IMG/VR virus record: IMGVR_UViG_3300012922_000007
Span: 1-64,000 of that record
From: a virus
Direction: 5' to 3' (one strand)
Length of the DNA: 64,000 nucleotides
The translations under genes and the position numbers were made by a program. This document shows positions 9,399 to 16,631 of the stretch, one piece after another. Position 1 is the stretch's first letter. Each line of letters starts with the position of its first letter. Below the pieces are notes generated by a model. That model searched no databases. It saw only the letters and a program-made list of their open reading frames with translations, and had not been told where the DNA came from.

Positions 9399-9758
9399 TC
9401 AGACTCGGTAGTATATTTCAAGGACGGCAGCAGCAGCGGTTACACCTGTAACAATAAAATCAGCCCAACCGGGGGGAGCACCTTCGAAATCAAATTCCAT
9501 TGGAGTGTTCGCAACGGTCGCGCCCACAACAATCTGCCACAATACAACGCCGGTAGTAGCCGCAGACGTAACCTGATTAATTTTAATCAACCCTGCAGTA
9601 TAGGCAGTTGCTAGAGGAGTAACAACAATCTTAACCGGACGGATACCGATCCCACCTGTAAACGCCTTGCCACCGCTCGCTCCGCGCCAATTAGTTCCGC
9701 CAACGACAGTAGTGTCCGTATCTATATAAATTGGATTGCTGGAAAAGACGTTCGCCAT
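9399..9758 (-). CDS. Small beta-rich virion protein
   Basis: A 119-residue Gly/Ala/Thr/Val-rich protein, predicted mainly beta, with no signal peptide. Proteins like this next to head genes are often decoration or minor capsid proteins. The family is not recognised. Confidence 0.65.
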   Translation of the reverse strand: MANVFSSNPIYIDTDTTVVGGTNWRGASGGKAFTGGIGIRPVKIVVTPLATAYTAGLIKINQVTSAATTGVVLWQIVVGATVANTPMEFDFEGAPPGWADFIVTGVTAAAAVLEIYYRV

Positions 9759-9765
9759 TTAGAAC

Positions 9766-9909
9766 CTACAGTTTCTTAATTTCGTTGTTTACTGCGTCTT
9801 TTACTACCTTTTGGCTATACTCAACCCACAAGGCTTTAACTTTTCTTGCGAGCCCTGGAGCGAATACTCCGACCGCAAACCCGGCAACTAGACCTACAAT
9901 AAAACTCAT
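9766..9909 (-). CDS. 47-residue membrane protein
   Basis: A short gene with an excellent ribosome-binding site (AAGGAGGTCC). The product MSFIVGLVAGFAVGVFAPGL has one N-terminal membrane segment, followed by an amphipathic charged helix of about 25 residues. It could be a holin-like or virion membrane protein. The function is not known. Confidence 0.7.
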   Translation of the reverse strand: MSFIVGLVAGFAVGVFAPGLARKVKALWVEYSQKVVKDAVNNEIKKL

Positions 9910-9934
9910 AGGACCTCCTTATAATACGAGGCAA

Positions 9935-9960
9935 GGGCAGATATCTTTCGAAGTCTGCCC
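9935..9960 (-). terminator. Possible terminator hairpin
   Basis: GGGCAGA and TCTGCCC form a 7-bp GC-rich stem with a 12-nt loop, between two leftward virion genes. It is followed by only a short TT on the minus strand, so termination would be weak. It may instead protect the 3' end of the upstream message. Confidence 0.4.
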
Positions 9961-9974
9961 CGATAAAGAATTAT

Positions 9975-10568
9975 TTAAACCTGATCAAACTGAAGAACAA
10001 GGTTAGCCACAGAACCCGTATCAGCGGTTCCCGTCAAAGCTGTCACATAAAACTGTACAAGACTTTGAGAAGAAGTAATAGCTGTACCGGAATTGCCAAT
10101 AACATCTGTCGCTGCAAAAACAGCGGAAGTTCCTGAAATACTCTTTAGACCACCCGCTTCCGGATAGAAAGCAATACGACCCGCTGTTGCAGAAGTTGAG
10201 TTCCACAAGAACAGCCCAGAGATAGTAAAAGCCAATGTACCCGCAGCTCCTGTAGCCATGGTGCTGGTATTCAAGACTTTAATATCATTGGTAAAGGTAG
10301 TTAAATTTGTATTTGGAGTAGTGGCATTATTGAGGTATACCGCAAAAGTAATATTTTCCGATGCAGTAGCAGTAACGTTTCCGGAAAGGCGAACCACAAA
10401 AGGTCGTCCATCCCATCGCCCATTCTGTGCCAAATCAACATCTAGACCAAGCATAGAGTTAGCACGAGTTGTATCGGCGGAACGTCCGGGAAAGAGCGCA
10501 ATGGTTTCAGTTGCGGGGATAGGAGCCACCGTCAACTGAATAGACTGAGAACTATTAACGTTAGACAT
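9975..10568 (-). CDS. Beta-sandwich-like virion protein, paralogue of 12862
   Basis: A 197-residue Thr/Ser/Ala-rich protein. It shares a spaced pattern with the product at 12862: RPF.VR..G near the middle, then a Y.N or Y.G segment, then LF.W.STS. These look like two copies of one beta-rich virion protein. Head decoration or fibre function is possible. A good start context is not obvious, but the gene fills its interval. Confidence 0.7.
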   Translation of the reverse strand: MSNVNSSQSIQLTVAPIPATETIALFPGRSADTTRANSMLGLDVDLAQNGRWDGRPFVVRLSGNVTATASENITFAVYLNNATTPNTNLTTFTNDIKVLNTSTMATGAAGTLAFTISGLFLWNSTSATAGRIAFYPEAGGLKSISGTSAVFAATDVIGNSGTAITSSQSLVQFYVTALTGTADTGSVANLVLQFDQV

Positions 10569-10650
10569 TTATTTTTATCCTTGTAAAACTTAATTCGTTA
10601 TTACATCTCCGAACAGGGAGCTTACCGCTCTCTACCTATCGGTAAATCTT

Positions 10651-11334
10651 TTAAAGTGTTTGTCCCTTGCCAGCTGTGAGGGCGACCTCAATCTGATCCG
10701 GGGTAAAATTCAATCCAAAACCTACAGTCGTTTTGTCATGTCCATAAGTTACGAGGGCAACGATCTTGCCATCCTCGCCGAATATAGCAGCTCCACTGTC
10801 TCCGGGAACATCATGCATCGAGAATTGCTGGATGTGCGCAGCTTGATCGACCTCGCTCTGAGAATCGAAATCAGGAATCTGGTTTCCGGACAACAAACGA
10901 GGAGGGTATGCTCCCGCTCCGCAACCGTACATATAAACCGCTTCGCCGGGAACAACTTCGCGGCTACTTTTGGATAGGTCTATATAATTAGTAAACTCCG
11001 GACCATCGACAGCCACCATGATGTGTTCTTGGTAGTCCTCGGTTGCCGCTAGTACGTGATACTTAAAAGTAGATAGATCTAAGGTAACAATCTTATCAAA
11101 CTCTTCAAAACAATGTTTTGCGCCTAGTAGCACATGTGGACCAATCGAAGTTACGGTGCACATGCCGTCGGGATGTTCGTTGCCCTCGGAATCAACCGCG
11201 ATCAGGTGCAACATGTGGGTTGCTTTTTGCTGGATAGAAATAGGGGCCGAGGGAAAACGAATCTTAACTTTTTTGGAACAAGAGACAAAAGAAAGAAGAA
11301 CGATAAGACAAACACTAGTAATTTTTGAGAACAT
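10651..11334 (-). CDS. Trypsin-like serine protease, predicted lipoprotein
   Basis: With the ATG at 11334 the product is 227 residues: a signal peptide ending in FVS-Cys19 (lipobox-like), then a chymotrypsin-fold protease. His74 lies in GAKHC, Ser180 in GDSGAA, and the Asp candidate is near residue 100-110. Gly-rich GCGAGAYPP and a C-terminal beta strand fit the family. A longer in-frame start at 11415 would bury the signal peptide, so I reject it. It lies among virion genes, and an exported, lipid-anchored protease is unusual there. A role in the cell envelope or in virion maturation is open. Confidence 0.83.
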   Translation of the reverse strand: MFSKITSVCLIVLLSFVSCSKKVKIRFPSAPISIQQKATHMLHLIAVDSEGNEHPDGMCTVTSIGPHVLLGAKHCFEEFDKIVTLDLSTFKYHVLAATEDYQEHIMVAVDGPEFTNYIDLSKSSREVVPGEAVYMYGCGAGAYPPRLLSGNQIPDFDSQSEVDQAAHIQQFSMHDVPGDSGAAIFGEDGKIVALVTYGHDKTTVGFGLNFTPDQIEVALTAGKGQTL

Positions 11335-11395
11335 CGGGGCCCTAAACAGAGCATGTATTATTGTGGTTTCCCGAAGGAAGCCTCTGTTCCACAAT

Positions 11396-11716
11396 CTAGG
11401 GGAAGTAATTTCCACCGGGACCTAATTTTTTATTTCTTCTAAATTTCTCGGCGTCTGACTCTTTCGCTTCTTTGTTAATTTTTGTAAAATATTCTGATTT
11501 ATCCAATACGACGTATTCAGCCCAACAAACAGAACACACAACAGGATAGTCTCTATTTATAAAATGGGGTGATGGGGCACCTTCAGACGGATAACCGTTT
11601 TTATCGAGGTTATATACAAAGAACCCACAGCAGGAGCATTTCCAACTATCCCAAGGGTGAGCTGAACTTGGCTGTCTTTCTGGAACATCAGAGAGGATAT
11701 TCTCTTCGTCACTCAT
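11396..11716 (-). CDS. Zinc-ribbon protein
   Basis: A 106-residue protein with WKCSCCGFFV and CSVCWAEYVV, two C-x2-C pairs about 45 residues apart. I chose the ATG at 11716 because the stop of the preceding zinc-ribbon gene overlaps it as TAATG. Upstream in-frame starts would overlap that gene entirely. The Lys-rich C terminus could bind nucleic acid. Confidence 0.7.
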   Translation of the reverse strand: MSDEENILSDVPERQPSSAHPWDSWKCSCCGFFVYNLDKNGYPSEGAPSPHFINRDYPVVCSVCWAEYVVLDKSEYFTKINKEAKESDAEKFRRNKKLGPGGNYFP

Positions 11717-11880
11717 TACACCCCCGAAGAAGAACCCCGCTGATCTTTCAATAATGTTCTGAAGCAGTCGGCGCACCACGGCAATCGTTGAACCCAATCG
11801 AACACGATGCGATTCGTAACCGTTCCGCAGTCCGAGCATTTATGCTTCGCTAGAAACTGGCGATAATATTTGCTTTCCAC
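11716..11880 (-). CDS. 54-residue zinc-ribbon protein with GTG start
   Basis: A short gene starting GTG, 5 bases after AGGAG. The product has HKCSDCGTV and WCADCFRT, two C-x2-C pairs about 17 residues apart, enough for one zinc ribbon. It starts inside the 3' end of the JAMM peptidase gene and its stop overlaps the next start (TAATG). This arrangement strongly suggests a real coupled gene. Confidence 0.75.
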   Translation of the reverse strand: MESKYYRQFLAKHKCSDCGTVTNRIVFDWVQRLPWCADCFRTLLKDQRGSSSGV

Positions 11881-12313
11881 GGTTTCTCCTGGACTTTTTA
11901 TCCGGTTTCGAGATAACTAGCTCGACGGGCGAACCATCGGTCAAGTAGAACCCGTAGCCAGTAAGCCATCGGTTTCCAGATCTGGACAGAGAGACTATAC
12001 CAAAAACTTGTTCAACAGGGGGTTCCGACGCTCCCTCTAAATCAGTCGGTGAAGGAACACAGGACCAGTTAGGGTGCGTATGAATCGTGCCAAGAAGAGT
12101 TTGACCATTGACCACATCTCCATACGAATAAGGAGATTCTATATCGAGGTCATCCTCATCATTCTCACAACCATAAGCTCGATCAATAACGGTAATTACA
12201 AAGTCTTCGTTATCCTTGCTTCCCCAGATGAATTCTCCATACTCCAGAGGGTAGAACAACTTGGCTCTGTTTTTAAATCCTAGAAGGACACCATCATCAA
12301 TCAGTACCTTCAT
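11840..12313 (-). CDS. JAMM/MPN metallopeptidase
   Basis: A 157-residue protein with the JAMM zinc motif: a Glu near residue 24-27, IHTHP with His78 and His80, and S-x2-D at residues 88-91 (SPTD). Prokaryotic JAB domains cleave isopeptide or peptide bonds. In phages they are often part of tail-tip proteins (lambda gpK type), where they are joined to NlpC/P60, but no such partner domain is present. The length fits a stand-alone domain. Confidence 0.82.
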   Translation of the reverse strand: MKVLIDDGVLLGFKNRAKLFYPLEYGEFIWGSKDNEDFVITVIDRAYGCENDEDDLDIESPYSYGDVVNGQTLLGTIHTHPNWSCVPSPTDLEGASEPPVEQVFGIVSLSRSGNRWLTGYGFYLTDGSPVELVISKPDKKSRRNRGKQILSPVSSEA

Positions 12314-12551
12314 TTTTGTCCCCGAGAAGTTTTTTGAAATCCAACGTCTTTTTCGGTTTCTGGTTTTTTAAATTCTTTGCGTTGCCCTTGCTTCCGGGGC
12401 GGACATTACGATGTTTATTGTACCAGTCCATGGCTTCTAGTTTCTGGGCTATAGTCGCGTCTTCGTCGGACATTATTTTTTTAGCGAGGTCAGCTAACAG
12501 TTTACATCTTGATAGCTGTTGATCCTCGGTTACCGACCTAGATTTCGCCAC
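12297..12551 (-). CDS. Small basic hypothetical protein
   Basis: An 84-residue Lys-rich protein starting with GTG, preceded by AAGAG. No motif is recognised. It overlaps the JAMM gene by 17 bp. The C-terminal half (NLKNQKPKKTLDFKKLL) is strongly basic. Confidence 0.6.
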   Translation of the reverse strand: MAKSRSVTEDQQLSRCKLLADLAKKIMSDEDATIAQKLEAMDWYNKHRNVRPGSKGNAKNLKNQKPKKTLDFKKLLGDKNEGTD

Positions 12552-12769
12552 TCGATACTCTTAATCTCTTGAATAGAGTTGAGCCGCTCCCAGAGCAAGA
12601 TCTCGTCCGAGGTCGCAGATTGCGTACTCAAAAGAGACCCTTTATCGGAACGGTATTCTTTAAGTCCGGATTCAGGATCAATAGAGAATGTCATACAAAC
12701 CTTGGCCACCTTTTTTACATCCCGGTTGTTTAGGACGGCATAAAGGCATTGGATCAGTTCCGTCAGCAA
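12530..12769 (-). CDS. Possible hypothetical protein, start uncertain
   Basis: An open frame of 79 codons from TTG, ending WERLNSIQEIKSIEWRNLGR. No ribosome-binding site precedes the TTG. It overlaps, in another frame, a short secreted-peptide frame (12678-12824). One explanation is that the two are halves of one secreted protein separated by a +1 shift near a run of six A. Confidence 0.4.
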   Translation of the reverse strand: MLTELIQCLYAVLNNRDVKKVAKVCMTFSIDPESGLKEYRSDKGSLLSTQSATSDEILLWERLNSIQEIKSIEWRNLGR

Positions 12770-12824
12770 CGACTGCAGAAGCGAATACCAAAATAAAAAG
12801 AATAGTAATAAATGTTTTCTTCAT
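12678..12824 (-). CDS. Possible 48-residue secreted peptide
   Basis: Starts MKKTFITILFILVFASAVVA, a clear signal peptide, followed by only about 28 residues with two Cys. There is no good Shine-Dalgarno site. It overlaps another frame, so one of the two, or a frameshifted fusion, is real. Confidence 0.45.
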   Translation of the reverse strand: MKKTFITILFILVFASAVVADGTDPMPLCRPKQPGCKKGGQGLYDILY

Positions 12825-12861
12825 AGATGTAAAGGACTAACCGAAGCTAGCCCGAGAACAA

Positions 12862-13536
12862 TTAGCCCTGACTAATAGAGAATTCTGAAACGGTTGTAGT
12901 GCCTCCATTGGCGGCACCCCACGTCACAGAAAAGCAGAACTGAAGACTAGCGTTGGTTGTGACGCTGGCACCGTTGTTGGTAAGTGTTACCCAGCCAGAT
13001 TCAACTGGAGTCGTGCCGTTAGCATTAAGATCGTACCGACCCCTAACCGCTTGTGAAGTGCTATCCCAAAATAGAACCGCTTCTGCTAAAAATCCATACG
13101 TAGCTCCAGCTGCGTTAGTGTTAGCAACAGCTGCGGGAGAAACAAGAGCTGTGCCCGCTTTCGAGGTTCCGAGATAAATTTTAGGTGCCCAGGACACTGA
13201 ACTAGATCCAGTAAGTGGGGTGTAAGTCCCACAAACTCGAACTAAAAACGGGCGGCTTGAATCGAAAGCCGTATTAGGAAATGCGGGAATCGGAGTTCCT
13301 GGATAAGAATATCTATTAAAACCACCATCTAGCGCAGCAGAATTAGTGGAAATATCTAGAGGAGTTGTCGATCCCTGAATTAGAGACTGAGTGGGAATAG
13401 ATAGAACCGCAATCGTGGTGGCATTAGTATCTGTGCCAATTTTAACTTCCGTCTCAGTAGCTGTTGCCAAAGTCTGAGGAAGGATCTGACCTGTTTTTGT
13501 ACCACCAAAATAACCTACAACAACTGTTGAATTCAT
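12862..13536 (-). CDS. Beta-sandwich-like virion protein, paralogue of 9975
   Basis: A 224-residue Thr/Ser/Ala-rich protein, start preceded by AAGGT. It shares the pattern RPF.VR..G, a Y.G segment and LFWDSTS with the 197-residue protein at 9975, so the two are probably duplicates. Its abundance of small residues and lack of a signal peptide fit a virion surface protein. Confidence 0.7.
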   Translation of the reverse strand: MNSTVVVGYFGGTKTGQILPQTLATATETEVKIGTDTNATTIAVLSIPTQSLIQGSTTPLDISTNSAALDGGFNRYSYPGTPIPAFPNTAFDSSRPFLVRVCGTYTPLTGSSSVSWAPKIYLGTSKAGTALVSPAAVANTNAAGATYGFLAEAVLFWDSTSQAVRGRYDLNANGTTPVESGWVTLTNNGASVTTNASLQFCFSVTWGAANGGTTTVSEFSISQG

Positions 13537-13592
13537 TTTATTACCTTAGTTTGAAATCTGTCTTAAAAATCCATTGCCTCAACAGGCGAGAA

Positions 13593-13967
13593 CTAGATAC
13601 CTAAAAGCTTTTGCCATGCAGTCTTAGAAGCGTTTAAACTCGCCCCATTAGTCTCAAAGGCTTTCCTCCACTGCCGAACGGCCAGGAGGTGCTTCGCGCC
13701 GTCTACTGCGAGGACAACGCACGAAGCAGTCACAATTTGATAGTTGCTATGAAACGCAAAACCGGCTGCGGCAAACAATCCAGCGAAGAAGTAATTATAA
13801 AGGGATAGGTCGAAATACGAAGGCTTTTTAGTCTTGAAGATCGACGTAATTCGTTCGTTGGCTTCTTCGTAACCCTTAGCAAAACCTTCCTCGCTTATCG
13901 AGGCATCATAATGACCGGCAACGACATCAAATACGGTGGCGAGGGCAACGGCTAGGACAGAGATCAT
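13593..13967 (-). CDS. Membrane protein, holin-like position
   Basis: A 124-residue protein with an N-terminal hydrophobic segment (ISVLAVALATVFDVVAG) and two more near residues 60-95, separated by a charged region. It lies at the promoter-proximal end of the leftward block. It could be a holin, but nothing specific shows this. Confidence 0.65.
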   Translation of the reverse strand: MISVLAVALATVFDVVAGHYDASISEEGFAKGYEEANERITSIFKTKKPSYFDLSLYNYFFAGLFAAAGFAFHSNYQIVTASCVVLAVDGAKHLLAVRQWRKAFETNGASLNASKTAWQKLLGI

Positions 13968-13969
13968 TA

Positions 13970-14311
13970 TTAATCCTTACTGGCCCACGGAGGGCTAGAT
14001 TCACTAACGTCTTGGGAATCGACCTCGTACTGAGGAACTCGGGCCAGGATCTCTGCAGATAGTTTAAGGGCAGACAACTTATAGTCGGCGTAGGTTCGGG
14101 TTAGGGGGTTGGCACTGGATAGCCAGACTCGTATTCCATCGAGGTCGTTTTCCCGGTACAGGGAATCAATTTGACCTCGTGTCTCGTCAGACAACTTCCA
14201 GCCATACTCGTTCAGACTGTCGGGACGTTGGAGGTACTCGTGAGGACAAGCTGGAGACTGAGTCTCTAGACGGTAGTGCTGAGTACAGCTTGAACAGTAA
14301 AGGCTCGCCAA
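13970..14311 (-). CDS. Small protein with N-terminal Cys cluster
   Basis: A 113-residue protein starting at TTG, with GAGG 7 bases upstream. The N terminus has YCSSC and CPHE, which could hold one zinc. The rest is helical. It is the first gene after the promoter at 14479-14516. Confidence 0.65.
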   Translation of the reverse strand: MASLYCSSCTQHYRLETQSPACPHEYLQRPDSLNEYGWKLSDETRGQIDSLYRENDLDGIRVWLSSANPLTRTYADYKLSALKLSAEILARVPQYEVDSQDVSESSPPWASKD

Positions 14312-14478
14312 CGGTTCGCCTCGGATTAGAAATTTGGGCCTGAATCGAAATACTCGACGGCGACGTAAAGTGTGTTCGCACAGGCCCGGTTCCCATTACT
14401 TATAGGGTTGGCTCTCGGCAGGAAGAGCAGGCCGCCACGGGAAAGGCGGGAAGGAAACAAACGAAGGGATTTAGCCTT

Positions 14479-14516
14479 CTATTTAATTAGACGAGGCAAA
14501 CGGGTGAAAAGGCGCA
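14479..14516 (-). promoter_or_regulatory. Putative ECF-type late promoter, copy 1
   Basis: Read leftward: TGCGCCTTTT, 11-12 nt, then TCGTCTAATTAAATAG. One of five copies with identical spacing. It points into the virion block, with the first start codon about 170 bases downstream. Confidence 0.75.
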
Positions 14517-14528
14517 TCATTTCAAAAT

Positions 14529-14702
14529 TTATTTTGTCCAGGGATCTCCAGTATCATACTGACAGCTTTCATACTTCCTGTGTAGACCCTCACAACGAGT
14601 ACAGGTATATAAAGCATCTCCCTCAGGGGACCATCCCACAGCCGTGCCAGCTCCCGGTCCTTGGGGCTCCGATGGAAAATTTCCGTAAACTGTTCTAGTC
14701 AT
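14529..14702 (-). CDS. 57-residue protein with CxxC
   Basis: Starts MTRTVYGNFPSEPQ with the ATG overlapping the stop of the upstream gene by 8 bp. It has TCTRCEGL and a later Cys. It is the last gene of a four-gene leftward cluster that stops just before the first late promoter. Confidence 0.6.
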   Translation of the reverse strand: MTRTVYGNFPSEPQGPGAGTAVGWSPEGDALYTCTRCEGLHRKYESCQYDTGDPWTK

Positions 14703-14955
14703 TAGTCTTATCTTCAATTCTGTTAGTAAGGTCGAGGGCTTGAGCAACTTGGTCTGTCCCAAATTCTAGGAACTCATGATCTGTAAAATCCTCGCCTTCG
14801 ATAGATTCATGGACTTTGGCATAAACCACAACAGCCGAACCAGTTTGTTTCAGCTTCAGAAGTTCTGAGAAGGTTTCCTTACTAACTCCCAATGTTTCAA
14901 GGACATAGCTAATACCAGCTTCATATCCATCGGAATATGTTTCCATTCCTGTCAT
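14695..14955 (-). CDS. Hypothetical acidic protein
   Basis: An 86-residue helical acidic protein, start preceded by AAGGA and overlapping the previous stop by 4 bp (ATGA). No domain is recognised. Confidence 0.65.
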   Translation of the reverse strand: MTGMETYSDGYEAGISYVLETLGVSKETFSELLKLKQTGSAVVVYAKVHESIEGEDFTDHEFLEFGTDQVAQALDLTNRIEDKTND

Positions 14956-15146
14956 AACAATCCTTTTAGTTTCAACAGATTAGCTTCCTTGGCGAAGTAC
15001 GTATAGACACCGATAAGGCCGAGGCTAATAATTCCACATAGAATTTGACCTCGCTGGAAGCAGTAGATGGCCCCAATGAACCATGTTCCGAAGACTGCTG
15101 ATACTGCGATAGTGCCGATTACCTTCTCTGTCTTAGACTTCTTCAT
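14952..15146 (-). CDS. Small two-helix membrane protein
   Basis: A 64-residue protein with two hydrophobic segments (about residues 10-27 and 33-50) and basic ends. This topology is seen in holins, but the evidence stops there. Coupled to both neighbours by 4-bp overlaps. Confidence 0.65.
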   Translation of the reverse strand: MKKSKTEKVIGTIAVSAVFGTWFIGAIYCFQRGQILCGIISLGLIGVYTYFAKEANLLKLKGLL

Positions 15147-15349
15147 TCGTCCTCCAAAGGTTCGGGTATAGATTTAAAGCCGACTGCATCTACTGCACTG
15201 TCCTTGCATTCTCGTTTCGAGGCCATTCCCTCGGGAGTAGACTCTATGAGAAAGACCTCGTGTATCGGAAGACCTTCGGCTAGGGATATAGCCTCTAGTA
15301 CAGAGGAGGCACGAACGTATTTTACGAGGCGGTAGTCTTGTGGTTCCAC
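15143..15349 (-). CDS. Hypothetical protein, first gene after late promoter 2
   Basis: A 68-residue acidic protein with a GTG start and AGAGG site. It begins about 40 bases from the predicted start of transcription of the promoter at 15392-15429. No domain is recognised. Confidence 0.65.
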   Translation of the reverse strand: MEPQDYRLVKYVRASSVLEAISLAEGLPIHEVFLIESTPEGMASKRECKDSAVDAVGFKSIPEPLEDE

Positions 15350-15391
15350 GGGTCCTCTTTTGGGACCCCTATCAATGGGACCCTTTTACTT

Positions 15392-15429
15392 CTATTTAGT
15401 TAGACGAAAAAAGTCACCGATAAGGCGCA
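15392..15429 (-). promoter_or_regulatory. Putative ECF-type late promoter, copy 2
   Basis: Read leftward: TGCGCCTTATC, then TCGTCTAACTAAATAG with the same spacing as the other four copies. It drives the small-gene cluster 15349-14529 and perhaps the whole virion block. Confidence 0.75.
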
Positions 15430-15669
15430 CTGTAAGATAAAATATCAACTAACTAGGTCACTACGGTAAGTAACTGATGGTCAAGGGGGCTTCCCCACTC
15501 CCACCCCCTGAGGCAATCAAGGGTCCCCTATCCTAACTCCTACTGTCTCACACACATACACTCACACGAATATAAATAACACACTCGAACACACGGGATA
15601 CCGCGATCACACACGCACGCATACATAACGCGCCCGCGAAACGAGTGTTGAAAACAAAGGCATTGCCGT

Positions 15670-15692
15670 AGGTTGATTGGAGTAATCAACCT
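15670..15692. other. Perfect 9-bp hairpin
   Basis: AGGTTGATT and AATCAACCT with a 5-nt loop GGAGT. No T tract follows on either strand. It could be a protein-binding site or RNA element in the control region. Confidence 0.5.
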
Positions 15693-15897
15693 CATCGAAA
15701 GTGACAGTAAAAACTAGTCTCGAAAATCAAAACCGCACCCACGTAACTCGTTTGCTTTCAATAGTTTGCCGCTAAGTGTATGATAACACGCGCACACGCA
15801 TGCAATCGAAGTGCCAACAAAATTTCCATTTCCCCTTGACACGTTCGCTCTTCCCCTACATTCGCATCATGAGTTCGAGGTCAAACGCGAGGTCATC

Positions 15898-15911
15898 GTC
15901 CAGATCTGGAC
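15898..15911. promoter_or_regulatory. Perfect copy of the dispersed palindrome
   Basis: GTCCAGATCTGGAC, a perfect 14-bp palindrome, lies downstream of the possible early promoter. It is the best-placed member of the dispersed family to act as an operator. Confidence 0.5.
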
Positions 15912-15950
15912 AACAGCACGTAGAGATGAAAAATCGTGTAAAATTTTCCC

Positions 15951-16081
15951 GTTTGTTTTCATGCATTTGCGTCGAAAACGCTCGCATGTCGTTGAAAACA
16001 TAGGTGTGTAAAAAATACTCGAAAGCGGTAAAAATTACACGATATGAAAAATGGAAGTCGTTTGTTTTCATGCACTTGCGT
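15951..16081. repeat. 22-bp direct repeat pair
   Basis: GTTTGTTTTCATGCATTTGC at 15951 and GTTTGTTTTCATGCACTTGC at 16060 differ at one base. The copies are 109 bp apart, in the non-coding control region. Confidence 0.6.
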
Positions 16082-16277
16082 TTGGAACGGCACCTGCACT
16101 AGCACTTGCGACCGACGGTTACACAGGCAGTCCCGAACCCGAGAGCTTCTCGGTCGATGAGAGCATAAGTACTCGGCAGTAGCGATAGCATACCGTATAC
16201 ACCCGCTGTCAAACGGTCCTGTTAACCCGAGGTCAAACGTTAGCTGGCGAGCTATAAACGCACGCGGAGAAAACACA

Positions 16278-16556
16278 ATGCCAACCGAACAAGAAATTCT
16301 CAAAGCACGTATCGCTGAACTGGAGAAAGCTCTGGCAGCTAAGAACGCACCCAAGGCTATCTCGTTCAAGGTCAGCGAGAAGGGCGCGGTTAGCGCCTAT
16401 GGTATCAACGCTCGCTTCCCAGTAACTTTATATGCGGACCAATGGGTTCGGCTAAGTGCGGCGATGCCTGCTCTTGGCGAGTTCATCAAGGCGAATGCAT
16501 CTAGCCTGTCAGTGAAACCGGCCAACCACGTCACGACTGTTCCGCCCACGAAGTAA
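16278..16556 (+). CDS. First rightward gene, conserved-looking small protein
   Basis: A 92-residue protein with an N-terminal coiled coil (EILKARIAELEKALAAK) and a segment ISFKVSEKGAVSAYG, then RFPVTLYADQW, a pattern I have seen in small phage and bacterial hypothetical proteins. GGAGAAAAC precedes the ATG. The 48-residue product at 20063 shares the LLARILELENAL-like start. As the first early gene it may act on host takeover, but this is not shown. Confidence 0.72.
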   Translation: MPTEQEILKARIAELEKALAAKNAPKAISFKVSEKGAVSAYGINARFPVTLYADQWVRLSAAMPALGEFIKANASSLSVKPANHVTTVPPTK

Positions 16557-16631
16557 CACGGGTTTATTGCAAGCCGAATGATGACTGGCAACAGGAACTT
16601 TCGGCTTGACAATGCATCCGGAATGTGGACA

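Larger units (their letters stand above)
15430..16277. other. Non-coding control region between leftward and rightward blocks
   Basis: About 850 bp with no convincing gene on either strand. It holds an AC-rich tract (about 15550-15630, CACACA-type repeats), a 9-bp perfect hairpin at 15670, a TTGACA-like box at 15836 with TACATT 15 bases later, a perfect palindrome at 15898, a 22-bp direct repeat (15951 and 16060), and a loose inverted pair (ATCGTGTAAAATTTT near 15933; AAAAATTACACGAT near 16030). Such a divergent region normally carries the early promoter and may carry a replication origin. The origin is not shown. Confidence 0.6.

Noticed and set aside
10590-10640. TTACCG/CGGTAA stem after the protease gene as a terminator
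   Set aside because: Short, competing with another fold, and without a T tract.
14187-14396. A 69-codon leftward frame in the leader after late promoter 1
   Set aside because: No ribosome-binding site and it overlaps the TTG-start gene at 14311 in another frame.
15776-16369. Several overlapping frames on both strands in the control region
   Set aside because: No sites, odd composition and repeats inside. The region reads as non-coding.
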